64,000 nt of DNA from Ciona intestinalis (taxonomy: Eukaryota > Chordata > Ascidiacea > Phlebobranchia > Cionidae). Position numbers and translations under genes: made by a program. Below, piece by piece: positions 50,516 to 63,249 of this stretch. Below the pieces are notes generated by a model. It saw nothing but the letters and a program-made list of their open reading frames with translations, was not told the DNA's origin and ran no database searches. How positions within the stretch are numbered: position 1 is the stretch's first letter; each line of letters opens with the position of its first letter. The stretch lies in assembly GCF_000224145.3 (NCBI RefSeq), contig NC_020169.2:292257-356256 (forward strand). Reading direction: 5' to 3'.

Positions 50516-50575
50516 TAGGGTGGGGGAATATGGGACATTTTGTCAGACGAGACTCTTTTTTTAATTTTCTTTTCT
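50516..50575. repeat. Long inverted end, left partner
   Basis: About 56 bp from AGGGTGGGGGAATATGGGAC through TTTTGTCAGACGAGACTC matches, with a few mismatches, the reverse complement of 54205-54271. The outer 20 bp are the MITE end; the inner part is specific to this pair. Confidence 0.7.
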
Positions 50576-51600
50576 ATACCAACACGGCAACAACCCAGTT
50601 GCAGCACTGAACAACACCATCATTAACGCTTTATGGGTGTCAACACATGTCAATTTCCTTTGATGGCTGTGGAAGTTTACAATAGAAGTTCTATATCGCA
50701 AACGTGCGCCAACGTATTCTGGTTTCCTACTAAAATCATTTCGGCGTTTCGATTGATATCGCCAATCGACAGATTTTCCTTCTCCCGCAGCTTTCCACGT
50801 TGCGTTCCTGGACAAGAAAACCCGCACTCTTTAACATTTAACTCGCCCTCAGATAAAACTTTGTTTACTAGCTCAACCTCCGCTAGTAATCATACTAACA
50901 TGGTCGAAACACGGGCAAACGATACCTCGGCTTAATTTACACGGGAGTCACGGTCACAGCACCTCTTCTTTAGACACACGAGATGACGTGAATTTTACTA
51001 TATACGTGAATTTTACTATATACCCCACCCCCCACTATGGTATTTTTATATCAGGTAAAACACAGTCAGAAATCCGTCTGTATAACGTGCCAACTATGAC
51101 TTAGAAAACCCCTTAAAATAGCTATGTTCTAATAAACTACTTCTTAATATTGATAAAACTAAATTTATGTTTTTTTTTAAACTTTACGAAATAAAATTAA
51201 TTTAAAGTTTTGTTCATATTTTATTTTTTCATTTATTCAATCCTGTTGATGTATTCCTTGTCTGTTAATTGACCACTTCTCTTTTTGATATATTTTTCTA
51301 TATATTTTTTCTTCCATTTTCTTACTATTTTTTCCCCAATTTCCTTAAATTGTAGGTTTTACCAACATCGACAGGAACAATTCACCCGAGGTTCAGCATC
51401 ACAAGGATTGATATCTGTGAAGACAGTGAACTTAATACAAGCAACAATTCGCAACTAATCCGCCGTTATACTTGCTGCCCATTTTCCTTGAAATTTTGAG
51501 TTTATTTTTTATCCCATATTTCTTTAAACTACGATAACACTCATTTTAACGAGTGTAATAAACTCGTTCTAAATCTAACGAAAGTGTGCCCTCGAAATAA

Positions 51601-52040
51601 ATTTCATTTTTTTGCCACAAATTTAGTATTGCTATTCTATATTTACATTCATTCATTCATTCATTCATTCATTCATTCATTCATTCATTCATTCATTCAT
51701 TCATTCATTCATTCATTCATTCATTCATATATTTCGCCCAACCAACTGCTCATAAACTATCTCAAAATGCCTGTGACTGAATTTTAAACATGTTTTGATT
51801 CATTTTTTTATATCGTATTTGTACAACCCTGAGGTATAATTTGTACAATTAAAACCAAAATCCTTCAATGTTTCGCAATAAAAAACGATAGAGCTCCAAA
51901 GTGGGGTAAGACGGGACAAAAAAATATATTTTTATACGAATGGTAATTTGCAACTTGTAGTTAATCTCCCAAAATTCACAACCTCTCCTATTTTTGCTAC
52001 GTAAACTTTACATACAGTACAATGGGGGAAGATGGGAAAC
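51601..52040 (+). repeat. Diverged direct repeat, unit 1
   Basis: Shares with 52525-52880 the blocks TTTTTGC(C/T)ACAAATT, CCTGAGGTATAA, and TTGCAACTTGTAGTTAA, in the same order and at similar spacing. It contains an ATTC microsatellite (51647-51728) that unit 2 lacks. Confidence 0.7.
51647..51728 (+). repeat. (ATTC)n microsatellite
   Basis: About 20 uninterrupted ATTC units. It gives a spurious HSFI-repeat open frame. It may be the expanded tail of an ATTC-ended retroelement, as the SINEs here end in the same unit. Confidence 0.95.
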
Positions 52041-52524
52041 TTAAGCACATATTGCCAAATATTTCCAAAATCAAATAAGATAACGGTTTTTGGGTAATAC
52101 CAGGAATTAGTACTATCATTCCTTTATTAATTGACACCAACTTAATAAAATATAATAAAACACACGAGAAGTAATTTGGCGATCCGTACAACAAGTGAAA
52201 TTTTACAAATCTGAAAACACACAGGATAAGATGCTGGGACAGTTTAAAATCATTGTTAATTTTGATTATTAAGTGTATTTATAAATAGGAATATACGTAA
52301 ATAACACGAAATAATACTGTACGCTTTGAAAATTAGGTCCAAACATTCTTTTTTTGTCCTACTGCTATAGTTTTTACATGTTACCTATACATTATATTAT
52401 TGCATAACAATTGGTATTGTTTGAACGACAATGGGTAATGTTCAAACATCAATAGATAAATATCGTATCCAACAAACGTATATGAACTTGTAATACCAGA
52501 GAGTTGATAATAATTATTGAGAAA

Positions 52525-52880
52525 GTTTATATTTTTGCTACAAATTGGGTATTACTACTCTGTTTTTGGCACAAGCCACTTCTTATAAATTATCACCAAG
52601 TGCAAATGACCAAATTTCGAATATATTTTCAAAATATTATCTTTTTATTATCTCAGTATCTTATAGTTGAAAACCCCCTGAGGTATAAATTACTAAATTA
52701 AAAACAAATCTTTCAAAGTTTGGCAATGAAAACATACAAAACTACAATGTGGGGGAAGATGGGACTCTAAATTGAAATATATTTACATTAGTAGTATTCT
52801 GCAACTTGTAGTTAACCTACCGAATTTAACAGACTGTGCTAGTTTCTTTGCCATGTAAACTTCATATATATAACGTTAAG
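52525..52880 (+). repeat. Diverged direct repeat, unit 2
   Basis: The partner of 51601-52040, about 0.9 kb away. Both units carry a MITE-like end (GGGGGAAGATGGGAC here; GGGGTAAGACGGGAC in unit 1). Confidence 0.7.
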
Positions 52881-53533
52881 CCGATATTTTTTTGTTGTTT
52901 TTATCTCAAATTAAAGTCATATTGACCCCTGCCTATTTTCTTCATGCTTATATCTCAATGTTTTTTTTACAAAACTTAAACTAGTTTTATGAGACAAAAT
53001 CAAACTGTACGAAATATTTAAGATTGTTTTGTGAAGCTATGAACTAGTTTAATCGTTCGCACACGCAACGCATGATTTAGCCAAAGTTAGTATAGACCAA
53101 GTTAGGAAACGGCGCTCGTGTCCGCCATTACGGAGCCCACAGAGCGTGAATCGCCTATACAAATGCATGGTCGGCATGTTTTCATTTAGTTCTTGTAAGC
53201 GATACAAAGCTAGAAAACACGTATAGCGGTTGTTTTAACGTTTAAAATATAATTTCTAATATAAATCTTGTTATATAATATTAAATCTAGGAATTAATGT
53301 GAAGTAAATTAATATTTTGACTGGTTTTCGGCGTACAGTGTGGTTTAACAGGGTACTTTACGTTGGCGATTGAAACTAGCAGAAATCAGCTTAGTTTACA
53401 TAATAGTATATGATCATACCTACGAATCTACAGAGCCATTCTTTACTACATTTATAACCCAACATGAGTGGACATGCAGCTCCAAACTGCTTAAGTACTA
53501 GCAGATAAGGTGTTCGCGCTTTCCGATTTCATA

Positions 53534-53583
53534 NNNNNNNNNNNNNNNNNNNNNNNNNNNNNNNNNNNNNNNNNNNNNNNNNN
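53534..53583. other. Assembly gap (50 N)
   Basis: A placeholder gap inside the TIR element 53082-54013. Missing sequence may be repeat-internal. Confidence 0.95.
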
Positions 53584-53925
53584 GCCAAAAAGTAAAATCA
53601 CGGCAATTTACATGCAAAACTGCAGGTAGATACACCAGTTTATGGTAATGTTATGCGTTTTTGTTTGTATTTTTATATTTTAAACATGTTCTTTTTTGAT
53701 TTTGGTTAGTAAACTTGATATTTTCTGTTTTTTTACTCTTTAATCGATAGAGTGTTCAATAAAAGTTGATTATTTTTGTGGGGTTTATTATTGTGATAAG
53801 ATATAACATTAGTAGAAAGCCATTTTTACGCGCAGAAGTGCTTGGTTTTTAAAAAATCGCAATGTTTAAACGAAAAACAGCACCCAGCAATGATAAAATG
53901 CTATGCCGTGGGCTCCGTAATGGTG

Positions 53926-53947
53926 GCGTCTATGACGTCATAGACGC
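53926..53947. repeat. 22-bp perfect palindrome centred on TGACGTCA
   Basis: GCGTCTA on the left and its complement on the right flank a consensus CRE/ATF site. It lies near the right end of the TIR element, in its subterminal region. Confidence 0.9.
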
Positions 53948-54204
53948 GCGACAATGGATAACAAGACTCGTTGTTTTACAATCCGTTTCCTAACTTGGTC
54001 TATATTAACTTTGGATTTAGCGAGCATTAGAAAATAGCACCTTACTATTTCAATTTTTACCTGTTCAAAGTATACTGTTTCTATTTTACATATTTTTCTA
54101 TTATTTAAAAACAGTAATCAGCTTTGACGGGCGTTTTATAAAGTCGTGATAATACTGTCGAATAATTCTGCAACCTTATTTTCCTGATTATCATTAAATG
54201 GGGG

Positions 54205-54271
54205 TTCATAAAAAGAAAATTAAAAAAAAGTCTTGTCTGACAAAGTGTCCCATCTTCCCCCACCCTACTAT
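54205..54271. repeat. Long inverted end, right partner
   Basis: The partner of 50516-50575, ending GTGTCCCATCTTCCCCCACC. The pair could bound a 3.75-kb element or be two separate insertions of one MITE subfamily. Confidence 0.7.
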
Positions 54272-54429
54272 ATATAATTTTAGGAAGGTAATTTATTTTA
54301 TCTCAGTTTTTTAGGCAAAACTGAAAATAATTTATGAAAAAAAATCAAATTATAGGAAATACTTCATCCTATTTTTTAATTCAGTACTGGAATAATTCAA
54401 ATCAGCAAACTGCAGGTTTTAACAGTTTA

Positions 54430-54615
54430 AAGAGTTGGGTGAGGGGAGACGGGACACCTTACATTCTATTTTCCGATTTGGTAGTAAACTAAAAAACATT
54501 TAATGAACTAGCGTATCTCCAGAACTCTCATTGACCGTTGTTAATTCTTTGAAACACAATCAGGATATTTGTATATTTTTATTTGTTAAAGGTGTCCTAT
54601 CTTACCCCACAGAAA
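54430..54615. mobile_element. MITE
   Basis: Left end GTGAGGGGAGACGGGACACC, right end GGTGTCCTATCTTACCCCAC, with the usual core between; about 185 bp. Confidence 0.85.
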
Positions 54616-56366
54616 TACGTGATTCGGCGAACATTCAAAATTTTATGCTTTTTTCAGCCATTGAAAAATATGTTGTATTTATCCATTTCCGAACTTTATT
54701 ACTTAACAATAGCAACCGCCTTTGTCGCGCACCGTGAGAATACTGTCGAATACTGTAAAATATGTTTTGTCTATCATCAAATGGGAGCCCGTGAAAAAAG
54801 ATTTTATAAAAAAAGTTTTAAAGGAAGATTTAAACAAAGATTTTTTGTCTATATACGGTGCAAAACTAAAGTGGTCCACCGGAAACAAAACATGACAGGG
54901 AAGACTAAAAATATTGGCAACAGGCATAAACTGTTCAGCACACAGATATATTAACCGTAAAAAATATAAACTGCGATGGACTGTATGTAGGTCAAGGATT
55001 TCGAAATATCCATGCAAACAAACTTTCTTGGATAAAACAACACAGTGTACTCGAAAGTTCTTGTATTTAATTAACTTATTCCAAAAAGGTGTTAACTTAA
55101 ATTTAATGTTAGTCGCTTTGGTTTACGTTCAATTAACAATAGATTATAAAATAGTATGGAAGTAGTTATGGATTCGTAGCGAAATAGCATCAAATATAAA
55201 TGTAACTCATATATAGTAGCAGGGAAAGAATTGCTAGTCTCTATAATGATATTTGGTGAACTTATTTTGCTAACTATCTCGAGTGAACAATAAGCCAATA
55301 TACACATAAGAAATAAAAATAGCAACAAACGAAAAATTGTGGACAGAATCAAGTGTACAGTCGTTGTAGTTCACAATGTAGATCGTGTTGTATGTTTAAG
55401 GTCCAAAAAAAGAAATATCATAGGGTGTGGAAAAACGCACTAAAATCCTGAAATTCTAAATTTATGGTTGTTAAATATATAGCTGGCTTTAACAACCATA
55501 CCAGGTTGGCATAAAAAGCGTGAAAAGGCGTATCATGTCAACAATGGCTTGTGAGTTAAAATTTTGAACACATCTATTTACATTATGAAACTCGGTGCAG
55601 TAAATATATATGTGGAAGTTATTTGCTTGGATTAGTGAGAAAATGTTTTCAAATAAAAACGTTATGTTGAATATTTAATGTCATATATGTAAAGGTAATA
55701 GTTTTGTGTGTAACATTAAAAACACTGCGTTTAACAATGCTGTTACCGGCTACAACGCATCAGTAGTAAAATGCATATATACACGACATGGCACCGGAAT
55801 TCACGGTTTATAAGAAATGCAATAAAACATGGATGGCACAACGAACGTCAAGAAATACGTTCATTCTTGATTTAGTAACGATCGCATTTAGTTATGAAAG
55901 CAATATATTGGCCAATAGATAAAAAAACGAGACACAAACCAGTATGCCACCACGATTGTCCTTATCCGTTAACGTGTTACAATGTTTTAAAACACCATGT
56001 ATGTTAGGTGGTTGGTAGCATACAAAGAAATTGTGTCTTGAAACACCAAGTGTTTATAATGTGTCACCGGACCATTGCAATTGCATAAAATCTTTAATCG
56101 TCGTTGTATGGTGATCACTGTAAATGGAATACAATCAGATATAATCTATTGTTGCCGGCAAAGCAAAAATAAAAGGTCTTCACAAATAAAATTTAAACAA
56201 AAAACAATTTTTGTTCCGATAAGGACAGTCTAAATAATACCTCGACCAGTCAGTAAAAAAAAGTTGACAAGAACAGCTATTTTAAATTTAGACTACAATA
56301 AAGTTGGAGAAATAAAAATTGTTTAATGCTTAAATATTATATGATTTTTGAAGACAAAGAACTTAC
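54616..56366. other. Intergenic or 3' region of the Ig-domain gene
   Basis: The missing last exon(s) of the Ig-domain gene should lie here or further left. I found no frame that joins the phase-0 donor at 56367 convincingly. Several overlapping short frames at 54583-55017 look non-coding. Confidence 0.4.
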
Positions 56367-59300
56367 TTGATCACCGTTTCCATTAACAAGTCTTGTGTCT
56401 TCTTCAGGTTCAGCAGCATCTTCAGGTTTACGCGCTAAAACAAATATTATTTATTAGCTCAATATTTCTCATCACTTCTATTTCATATTTTGATATTACC
56501 CACCTGCTTCTACATCATCATTAGCTGCATCATCTTTGTTGATTTCCACGGCAATATCTTCTGCATTCTCATCACCCTTTTCTCCTTTGTTGCCTGTTGT
56601 ATGTTTATGTTTAGTTATAACTAAAAAGTGATGATAACCTAATTTATTATGGCATGTTATTGGTTAAAAAATGTTACCTCCACATACAACCAACAGAACA
56701 CTCACTTTGTTGAATTGCAATTTTAATTATTACAAAGTTATAAAACCAACTTACATATAATTCCTTTGTTATATAAAACAGCAATGATGATGGCAACTAC
56801 CAGCAAAGCGACAAGGATGCCAATTATAATACCAGCAGTTGGAGAACCAGATTTGTCAAGAATTTCTGTTGAATACAGTTTTACAGCTTTATGTTATAGT
56901 TTATTTTACAATATATGTTCACTGATATATTAAAATGTCACAATGTTGGCAAATTCAAACAAAATCACAAACAGCGTTGTGGGCATAAAGGTACATGTAA
57001 TGAGATATGGACACTTGTGTTACACCTTTTTAAGTTGCTATGTGGGGATATGTAAGTGACATCTTAATTTTTATACAGATAATAAAATTAAAACATGCAA
57101 TTGAAACAAACAGGAAAGACATATGTTAACATGCGTTAATCACCTTTCTCTGGTTTGTCCGTTTCTATTTCTTTGAAGAGAAATAAAGGTACAGAAGGTT
57201 AGAAAGGTTAATTTCATGCTCTTATTGATAATTTACCACCATATAAAAGCATTAAGAATGTTAATAGGGATTATATTGTTAAAAAATATGATCCATTTTG
57301 TTAAAATTGATTATACTAAGTTGAAGCTAGCAGCTAATACTACAAGAGTGCGTAAAGATGATTATACCAACGAAAGCTACATACCTGGTAAAACAAATGA
57401 CTTTTCTACAGTCTCTCCATCAGCTGACACCGTACAAGTATATTTTACATTTGAAAATGTTTTATCAAGTGGTCCCACAGTCAATGTGCTTGTGTATGTC
57501 ATTCCATTTTGAGTAAGAATAGCTTCAGTGACTATTAAAATGAATGGGTTTTGTATCTGTAAATTTAAACCAATGTCATGCATACCTTCCTCTTCCGAGC
57601 CAACACGTGCCCACACAAAGCTTGGTGCAGGGTTAGCTTCAGCAACACAAACCATTTCTGCAGTATTTCCAGAGTCGATTGATTCAAAGATCTTTTCCTC
57701 GTTGTTAACACTCAATCCTGGACAATATCCACATTAGAATTATATAGAACAGTAGGAGATATTGCTCCATGCAATAGAACTTACCATTGACTGTCACTTC
57801 AATTTCTTGAGTAGCTGTCTTATCTCCATTAGTAGCAACACACTGGTATAAACCCTGGTCAGAAAACGCAGCTGATGCCACATTGATAGGATCTGTAAAA
57901 GCAATATACCAGTTAATAAGCTATTAAAGAAATGGAATAGAGTTCTTGTATTACTCAATGAGAAACACCCAAAAAAGTATTATTACTTGATTGAGAATAA
58001 TCTTGGCCGTTCTTTTTCCACATAATAGATGAAACTTGTGGGTTTCCACTTGAAGCACAAGAGAGTTCAAATGCTGCACCGAGCTTTACAATTTCGCTTC
58101 CAGTTATCATAGGTGTGTCAAGATCTGTAAAAGAAATACATAGCAAAATATAGATAAAAATAAATAAAATATATAGATAAATGTAGAGTGACCATACATT
58201 TAATGCACTGTTTTTGCATTTACTTACAATTTACATTAATAGTATAACTTCCAGTAACTGGAACAGATGTTGGGTTGGTGGCTGTGCATTCAATCACTCT
58301 GTTGTTATCCTCCTTAGTGACCGTGACACTTATTGTTGAAGAAGTTCCCTCGTTGAAGCTTTAAAAAAAATGTTAATACAAAATGAGTATGTTATAGGGT
58401 GGTAAAATGGGCACTAGAGTTTATCAGCAATGCTTTTTGAATAAAACCCATAAAAAGTTTACTGTCCATGCGTACTTTAACGTCTATTTTGCTTTTAGTC
58501 TCTTCATAGTTTTTTTGTACTCTGCAATCAACCTTTGTGTACTGTGAAACTGGGATGCATAAGAAAAATATGAACAAAAATGGCTACTTTGAAGGAATAA
58601 ATGGAACTTTTTATCCCAACATGTTGGGTAGCCTTAATATTTATATGCCTGCAAAAGTAAAGCTACATCGAAATGATATCCTGCGGTTTAGACAAGAACA
58701 CTTTCCCAATCTTACCCATACAATGCTTACCTTGTTATGCTTGGTTCGGGATAACCATTTCCTTCGCATGTAAGCATGATCGTATCACCGATCTCAATCA
58801 TATTAGAATCACTTGTTACTGTTACTTCATCAGTTGGGTCTAAATTAAAGAAATTTATTATAAAATCTGCATCTTGTAGTATAGATATAGTCTATAAGAT
58901 ATTGCAAAACAAATTTACATTTAACTCTGAATAATGGCATGGTTGCATTTTGCATCTTGCTTTCGCTTCCCATGGTTGTGGTGACCTGTAAAATATGACA
59001 GCGATTTTTTTCAATTATTTTTAATAAAAAATATAAAATAACTTACAACGCAGTAAAATTGCATGTTATCGTCCGCCTTGCTTAATGGAATGCTGAGAGT
59101 TTTTTTTACTGAGGTCTGAAAAAAATTAAAAACATTAGCATTAAAACACCTTTAAATGGTAGTACAACTTACAGTGCCATCTGTTTCGGAGGTTTTTATT
59201 ATTCCAGAGTTGAATACATTGAGAAAGTCATTAGCTTCACCTTCGTTAACTTTCTCATCACCTGGTAGCAAAACAACTCGTTAATGGTATATGAAGCTTT

Positions 59301-62300
59301 TCTATAGTGAACAACTTCCAAATACGACAGTAATGTCAATGATAAGTCTTTTTTATAATATATACATTAATCATCCTTATTCAGTGTATCAAATTTAAGT
59401 TCACGTCAACAGTCAGGTACTTATATGTCAACAGTCAGGAGTGCACTTACATAAAATTTGTATCATGCAATATTCTAATAGGAAGAGCCAGAACTAATAA
59501 ACACATTCCCCACACTATATTCAACTCACCGCTATTACTACTGATCAGCTCAGATCCTTTTATTCAGAAGAAAACACCACAAAGAAAAAAGTTAGTTAGT
59601 ATATGTTAATAGTAAGTAACAAGCAAATGTTAAGAGTGTAAAACTGGTATTTTAAATTTACAAGTGCTACAAAAGCTAAGAAAAACTCAAAACTGCATTT
59701 TAACTTACAGCAAAGAAAGTTACATTTTAGCAAGACTGTTACAAATGTTAAGAAAGTGATTAAATTAAAAGGTTAGCGAAGTTTCAATAAGCTTTTAACT
59801 GCATAGCCAAAAGAGGTGCATCAGAAGGTTTTATACCTTTGTAAAATGTTATCACTGGTTCAGGATACCCACTTCCACTTTCACAACTACCGACAATGAC
59901 TTTTTCTTCGCTAGATTCAAATTCAGTCAAGTCACTTGTTGTAACTGGCTCAGTAGTAGGGAATGCTGGAAAGACAAAGATTGGTATACATTATTAAACA
60001 TAAGTGGGACAAAGGGGAATTCCAAACAGTCAATACTTACAATAAACACCAAAAGTAAGGGGACCTTCAGCTTGGCCACCGCTGGCAAAATCTACTTCGC
60101 AAACTAGCTTGGAAAATTCATCATTATCGGCGAGAGTTACTTGGGGAATCTAAAATGTAAGTGAAATGCTATATTTAATAACTAATATGTATCAGCATGC
60201 ATTAAACATTTGAAATGAAACGCGTTTTCATTCTCTTGTCTCTTTCCATTTAGTAGTGAACAAAGAATATTTATCTTTATGGCTCTATATAAGCCTTGTT
60301 TATTGTTTAAAACAAAATCGGGAAATATGGAATTTCGATGCGGTATTCCATCTTACCCCACAATACTATACGTTTGAATAATATTCCATGCAAGTGTACT
60401 GTAGGTATGTGGTATACGTACGATAAGTGACCCATCCATCCCAATGGTAAGGTTTCTTGTGATGCCTTTTCCCTTAAATGTCGATCCTTCATCACCTTGC
60501 ACGAATACGTAGAGACGTGGTCTGCTACTTTCTTGTTGTGCGTACCACCTGATCGTTGGTATCATGCCTAAAGGAATTAGATGAGAAATGAGGGTTGAAA
60601 ATTGAGACTGACTATATACACATACCTTCAAGCCCAACAGTTTCATATATACATGGTATAACTGCATCACTGCCAACTTCGGCCGTAACATTTTGAAGCA
60701 TAAAAGTGATTTGAGCACTGCATTCTGTAAAAGAAAAAGTGTTATAAATAAACTGTTCAGTATTTTACAATTAAATAAATACATTCAAAATAACCCCCCT
60801 TAACGTTAAGCAGCCTTACCAGTTACTAAGAAAGAAAATCGATAAGCGAGCTATGAATAAAACATGTTTAACCGTGGGTAAGATGGCACGGTTTCACAAT
60901 GACGTTATAACCCTAAAAAAAATGGTAAATAGTCTTTTCATATGCACCACCACGGTAAAGAAATTAGGTATATATACTATACGAATTTTCCAAAAAATTA
61001 ACCAGCTACACGTTGTAAGATATTTGAGGCGAAGCGAATGTAACTTGAAAGAGGAAGTACTGAAAAGTGGCGTCAATAAGATCGTAATATGACGTAATGT
61101 CTAGAATCTTATTGTCCAATGTGTCATTGCAAACATAGACTGTCGGTCGTTAATTCACATCAAAAGATACAATAAAGCAGTTTCGCATGGCAGTGTGTTT
61201 TGATTCTCTGATCAAATGTTTGATATCAGTAAATTAATTCTACGGTTTTAAATGCCCGTGCCTTTAAAAACGTAAACGTCCAAAGACCGGAGATAAAAAT
61301 ACGGAAGTGTCTTTGTCTCGTATCAGCGTGGGAACGTGGTCACACTTTCGGTTTTTAAACTACAAAAAGAGGGTCGTAGGGCTCTAGGCTAAACTCTACA
61401 ATACCCGTATTAGGTAATATTTTTTGCGTAGGAGTGACACGTGTTTATCTAGCCGACAGTGACATCACTGGAACTTAAAAAAAAACAAATCGATTTGTAA
61501 CTTCAAAATATTTTACTTTTTACAGGCTTTTTCGAACATTAATTTAATTTGTCCCAGCTCTCCAAGTAGGCTGCGCATAATTAATTTATATTACAAAGGA
61601 ATTATTTTTTAATCAATGCAAGCGCTTCAATGGAATGACGAAATCCCTAAAGTGAATATTTCAACCATTTGTCACAATTAAAATCAATGCGGTAATTATT
61701 TAAAGCAGATGGAGCCAGCCGTTACAGACATGCGATATCTCATGGGACAAATGACAACCAGTTGTTGCAGACGCGGAAGGTCAGACAAAACGTGCCCAGT
61801 TTAGAGATTCAGTTTTATTCTGTTGTAACTTATAATCTGTAAATTACGATGGCTTTTTCGTTAATCATACTTGATACTTGAAGTATGATTAATAGCAGAG
61901 CGTTCAGTGCCAGTCTGTAACACGGTCCAACGGTTTTTCGGGTAAACTATGCGTGAAGCAAAACATTCAATAAATTTGGAAATAATGTGACCCAGTGTTG
62001 CTAAAGTACAATATACACGGACATAAGATACGCACTGCTGAGTTCTAAAATAAAAGCGATTTCACGAGTGAGCAACCATGTCCCACGCATAAGATGTTTG
62101 AGCGCTGTCGGATTATTTAGAACCGCTTGGGGTTCTTAGAACGACAGAAATATAAGATGAATTGCCGCTCACAATATTAACAAGTGATCAATCTAACTCG
62201 GCTGCTAAAAATATCGTATCCATCACATTAAAAGTTGAACTCAGATAAAACGCTTGGACGTTATTGACATATGCGGCCTCTTTGAAAGAATGTGTAATTC

Positions 62301-63249
62301 CCAAGTTGCCACAAATAATAAACGTAATCACTAACTAAACATTTAAACAAAGAATTAGGTTCTAAATGTACACCATGTGGAGTTTGCGACCGACCTTTTA
62401 GCTTCTGGCACATCCATAAAAATTAAGCTTCAATTATGATGTAATGACAAGTGGATAACATTCGAATGTTAGATTCATAAAGTACCATGTTTGAACAAAC
62501 AATAGTGTAAAATTCGGAAACCAAAGCGAAACCAGACGCGTATGTAAAGTACAACACTGAAGGTCGTTGTAGATAGCGTAAACCAAAGTGATTGTGAAAC
62601 GCGTGACTAGTTTGTTATGAATTGTAAATACAAGAAAAGCGGACTATTATACCTCACAACGAAGAGCCAGCCTTATTTATTTATGCATCAGCATAAATGC
62701 TTTTATTCTGTGTGCGTAGCAAAAAGTAGGCCACTTTGCCGGCGCCTCGACGAAATGATTTAACACTCGAATGTTAGAAGTTGTAAACGTGGCATACTTT
62801 GGTTGCGTTACTAGTACACGCGCGCAAAATAATAGATTAGTGGCTGCATACAATGAATAGGGGCACGAAACGGTTGGAGTGATATCTAAACAATTAACAG
62901 GTGTGGCGGAAGTTTGCACAAAAAATACAGCTAGACGCGTGGGCTGTGCTTAGGTTCACTACATTATACGAATATCCAATCTCCACGAGGGAGTTACATT
63001 TAGAGAAATACACAAAGGGGAATATAAACCGCGGGCCAACTTGGCAACAGGAATGTGCGATTGTAAATTCACGAAACTACCTCACAAAATTCCACACATG
63101 CTTTCATTACTGCTACAACGTTTTTACCCCGACTCAAGGTTAACAATGTTGGAATATAGAAGTTCGTTTAAACGGACAGGAAAAATAATAAACAACCACT
63201 TACTTGCAATAAAAAATAGGCCCAATACAATACGAATGCAGATCATCAT
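56367..63249 (-). CDS. Five-Ig-domain type I membrane protein, ALCAM/MCAM/BCAM-like adhesion molecule (3' end not found)
   Basis: Eighteen minus-strand exons close in frame (639 codons): 63249-63204 (signal peptide, MMICIRIVLGLFFIA), 60724-60626, 60567-60422, 60149-60041, 59965-59837, 59556-59530, 59261-59173, 59115-59047, 58985-58919, 58839-58731, 58358-58228, 58124-57987, 57892-57785, 57717-57385, 57164-57144, 56865-56755, 56620-56504 and 56434-56367. Ig domains show Cys/Trp/Cys marks: VIPC, IRWYA, KLVC; VGSC, FYCV; MLTC, IECT; ELSC, IMWKKNG, DQGLYQC; MVCVAEANP, FVWARV, YTC. Domain 3 is short and lacks a clear Trp. A membrane helix follows (GIIIGILVALLVVAIIIA), then an acidic tail. Five Ig domains with one helix resemble ALCAM, MCAM or BCAM, so adhesion is the likely role. 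The last exon seen ends in a donor (CAA|gtaagt), so at least one more exon exists that I could not find. Confidence 0.85.
58462..58555 (-). other. Unplaced Ig-like exon fragment
   Basis: After an acceptor the minus strand reads QYTKVDCRVQKNYEETKSK, which looks like the last strands of an Ig domain (Cys then a tail). Its phase does not join the exons on either side (58839-58731 and 58358-58228). It may be an alternative exon or a decayed one. The neighbouring Ig domain 3 is unusually short, so a missing piece is plausible. Confidence 0.4.
60225..60375. mobile_element. MITE, partial, in an intron of the Ig-domain gene
   Basis: Core (TTGTTTAAAACAAAATCGGG) and right end (GGTATTCCATCTTACCCCAC) lie between exons 60422-60567 and 60041-60149. 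The left end is degraded. Confidence 0.75.
60725..63203 (-). other. Large first intron of the Ig-domain gene
   Basis: A 2.5-kb intron separating the signal-peptide exon from the first Ig exon. It has open frames such as 60853-61092 and 62677-62919 but nothing with family marks. First introns of this size often hold regulatory sites; that is only a suggestion. Confidence 0.6.

Larger units (their letters stand above)
53082..54013. mobile_element. TIR transposon with 8-bp target duplication (hAT-like), containing the second gap
   Basis: Inverted ends of about 30 bp beginning CAAAGTTA, with one mismatch, each followed inward by TAGACCAAGTTAGGAAACGG. The exact direct repeat GATTTAGC flanks it (53074-53081 and 54014-54021). 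Subterminal inverted repeats (53120-53140 against 53907-53927) also match. The 50-N gap lies inside, so true length and coding content are unknown. An 8-bp duplication fits hAT or P-like families. Confidence 0.88.

Noticed and set aside
50561..50935. Opposed frames near 50.7 kb as a possible transposase
   Set aside because: Neither strand shows transposase motifs; the region is repeat-like.
51647..51728. CRISPR-like array
   Set aside because: A 4-bp microsatellite in a eukaryotic setting, with no spacers.
51584..51787. Open frame with HSFI repeats
   Set aside because: Translation of the ATTC microsatellite; no support for coding.
54583..55017. Overlapping plus and minus frames of over 100 codons
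   Set aside because: No recognisable domain and no supporting splice pattern; partly adjacent to a MITE.
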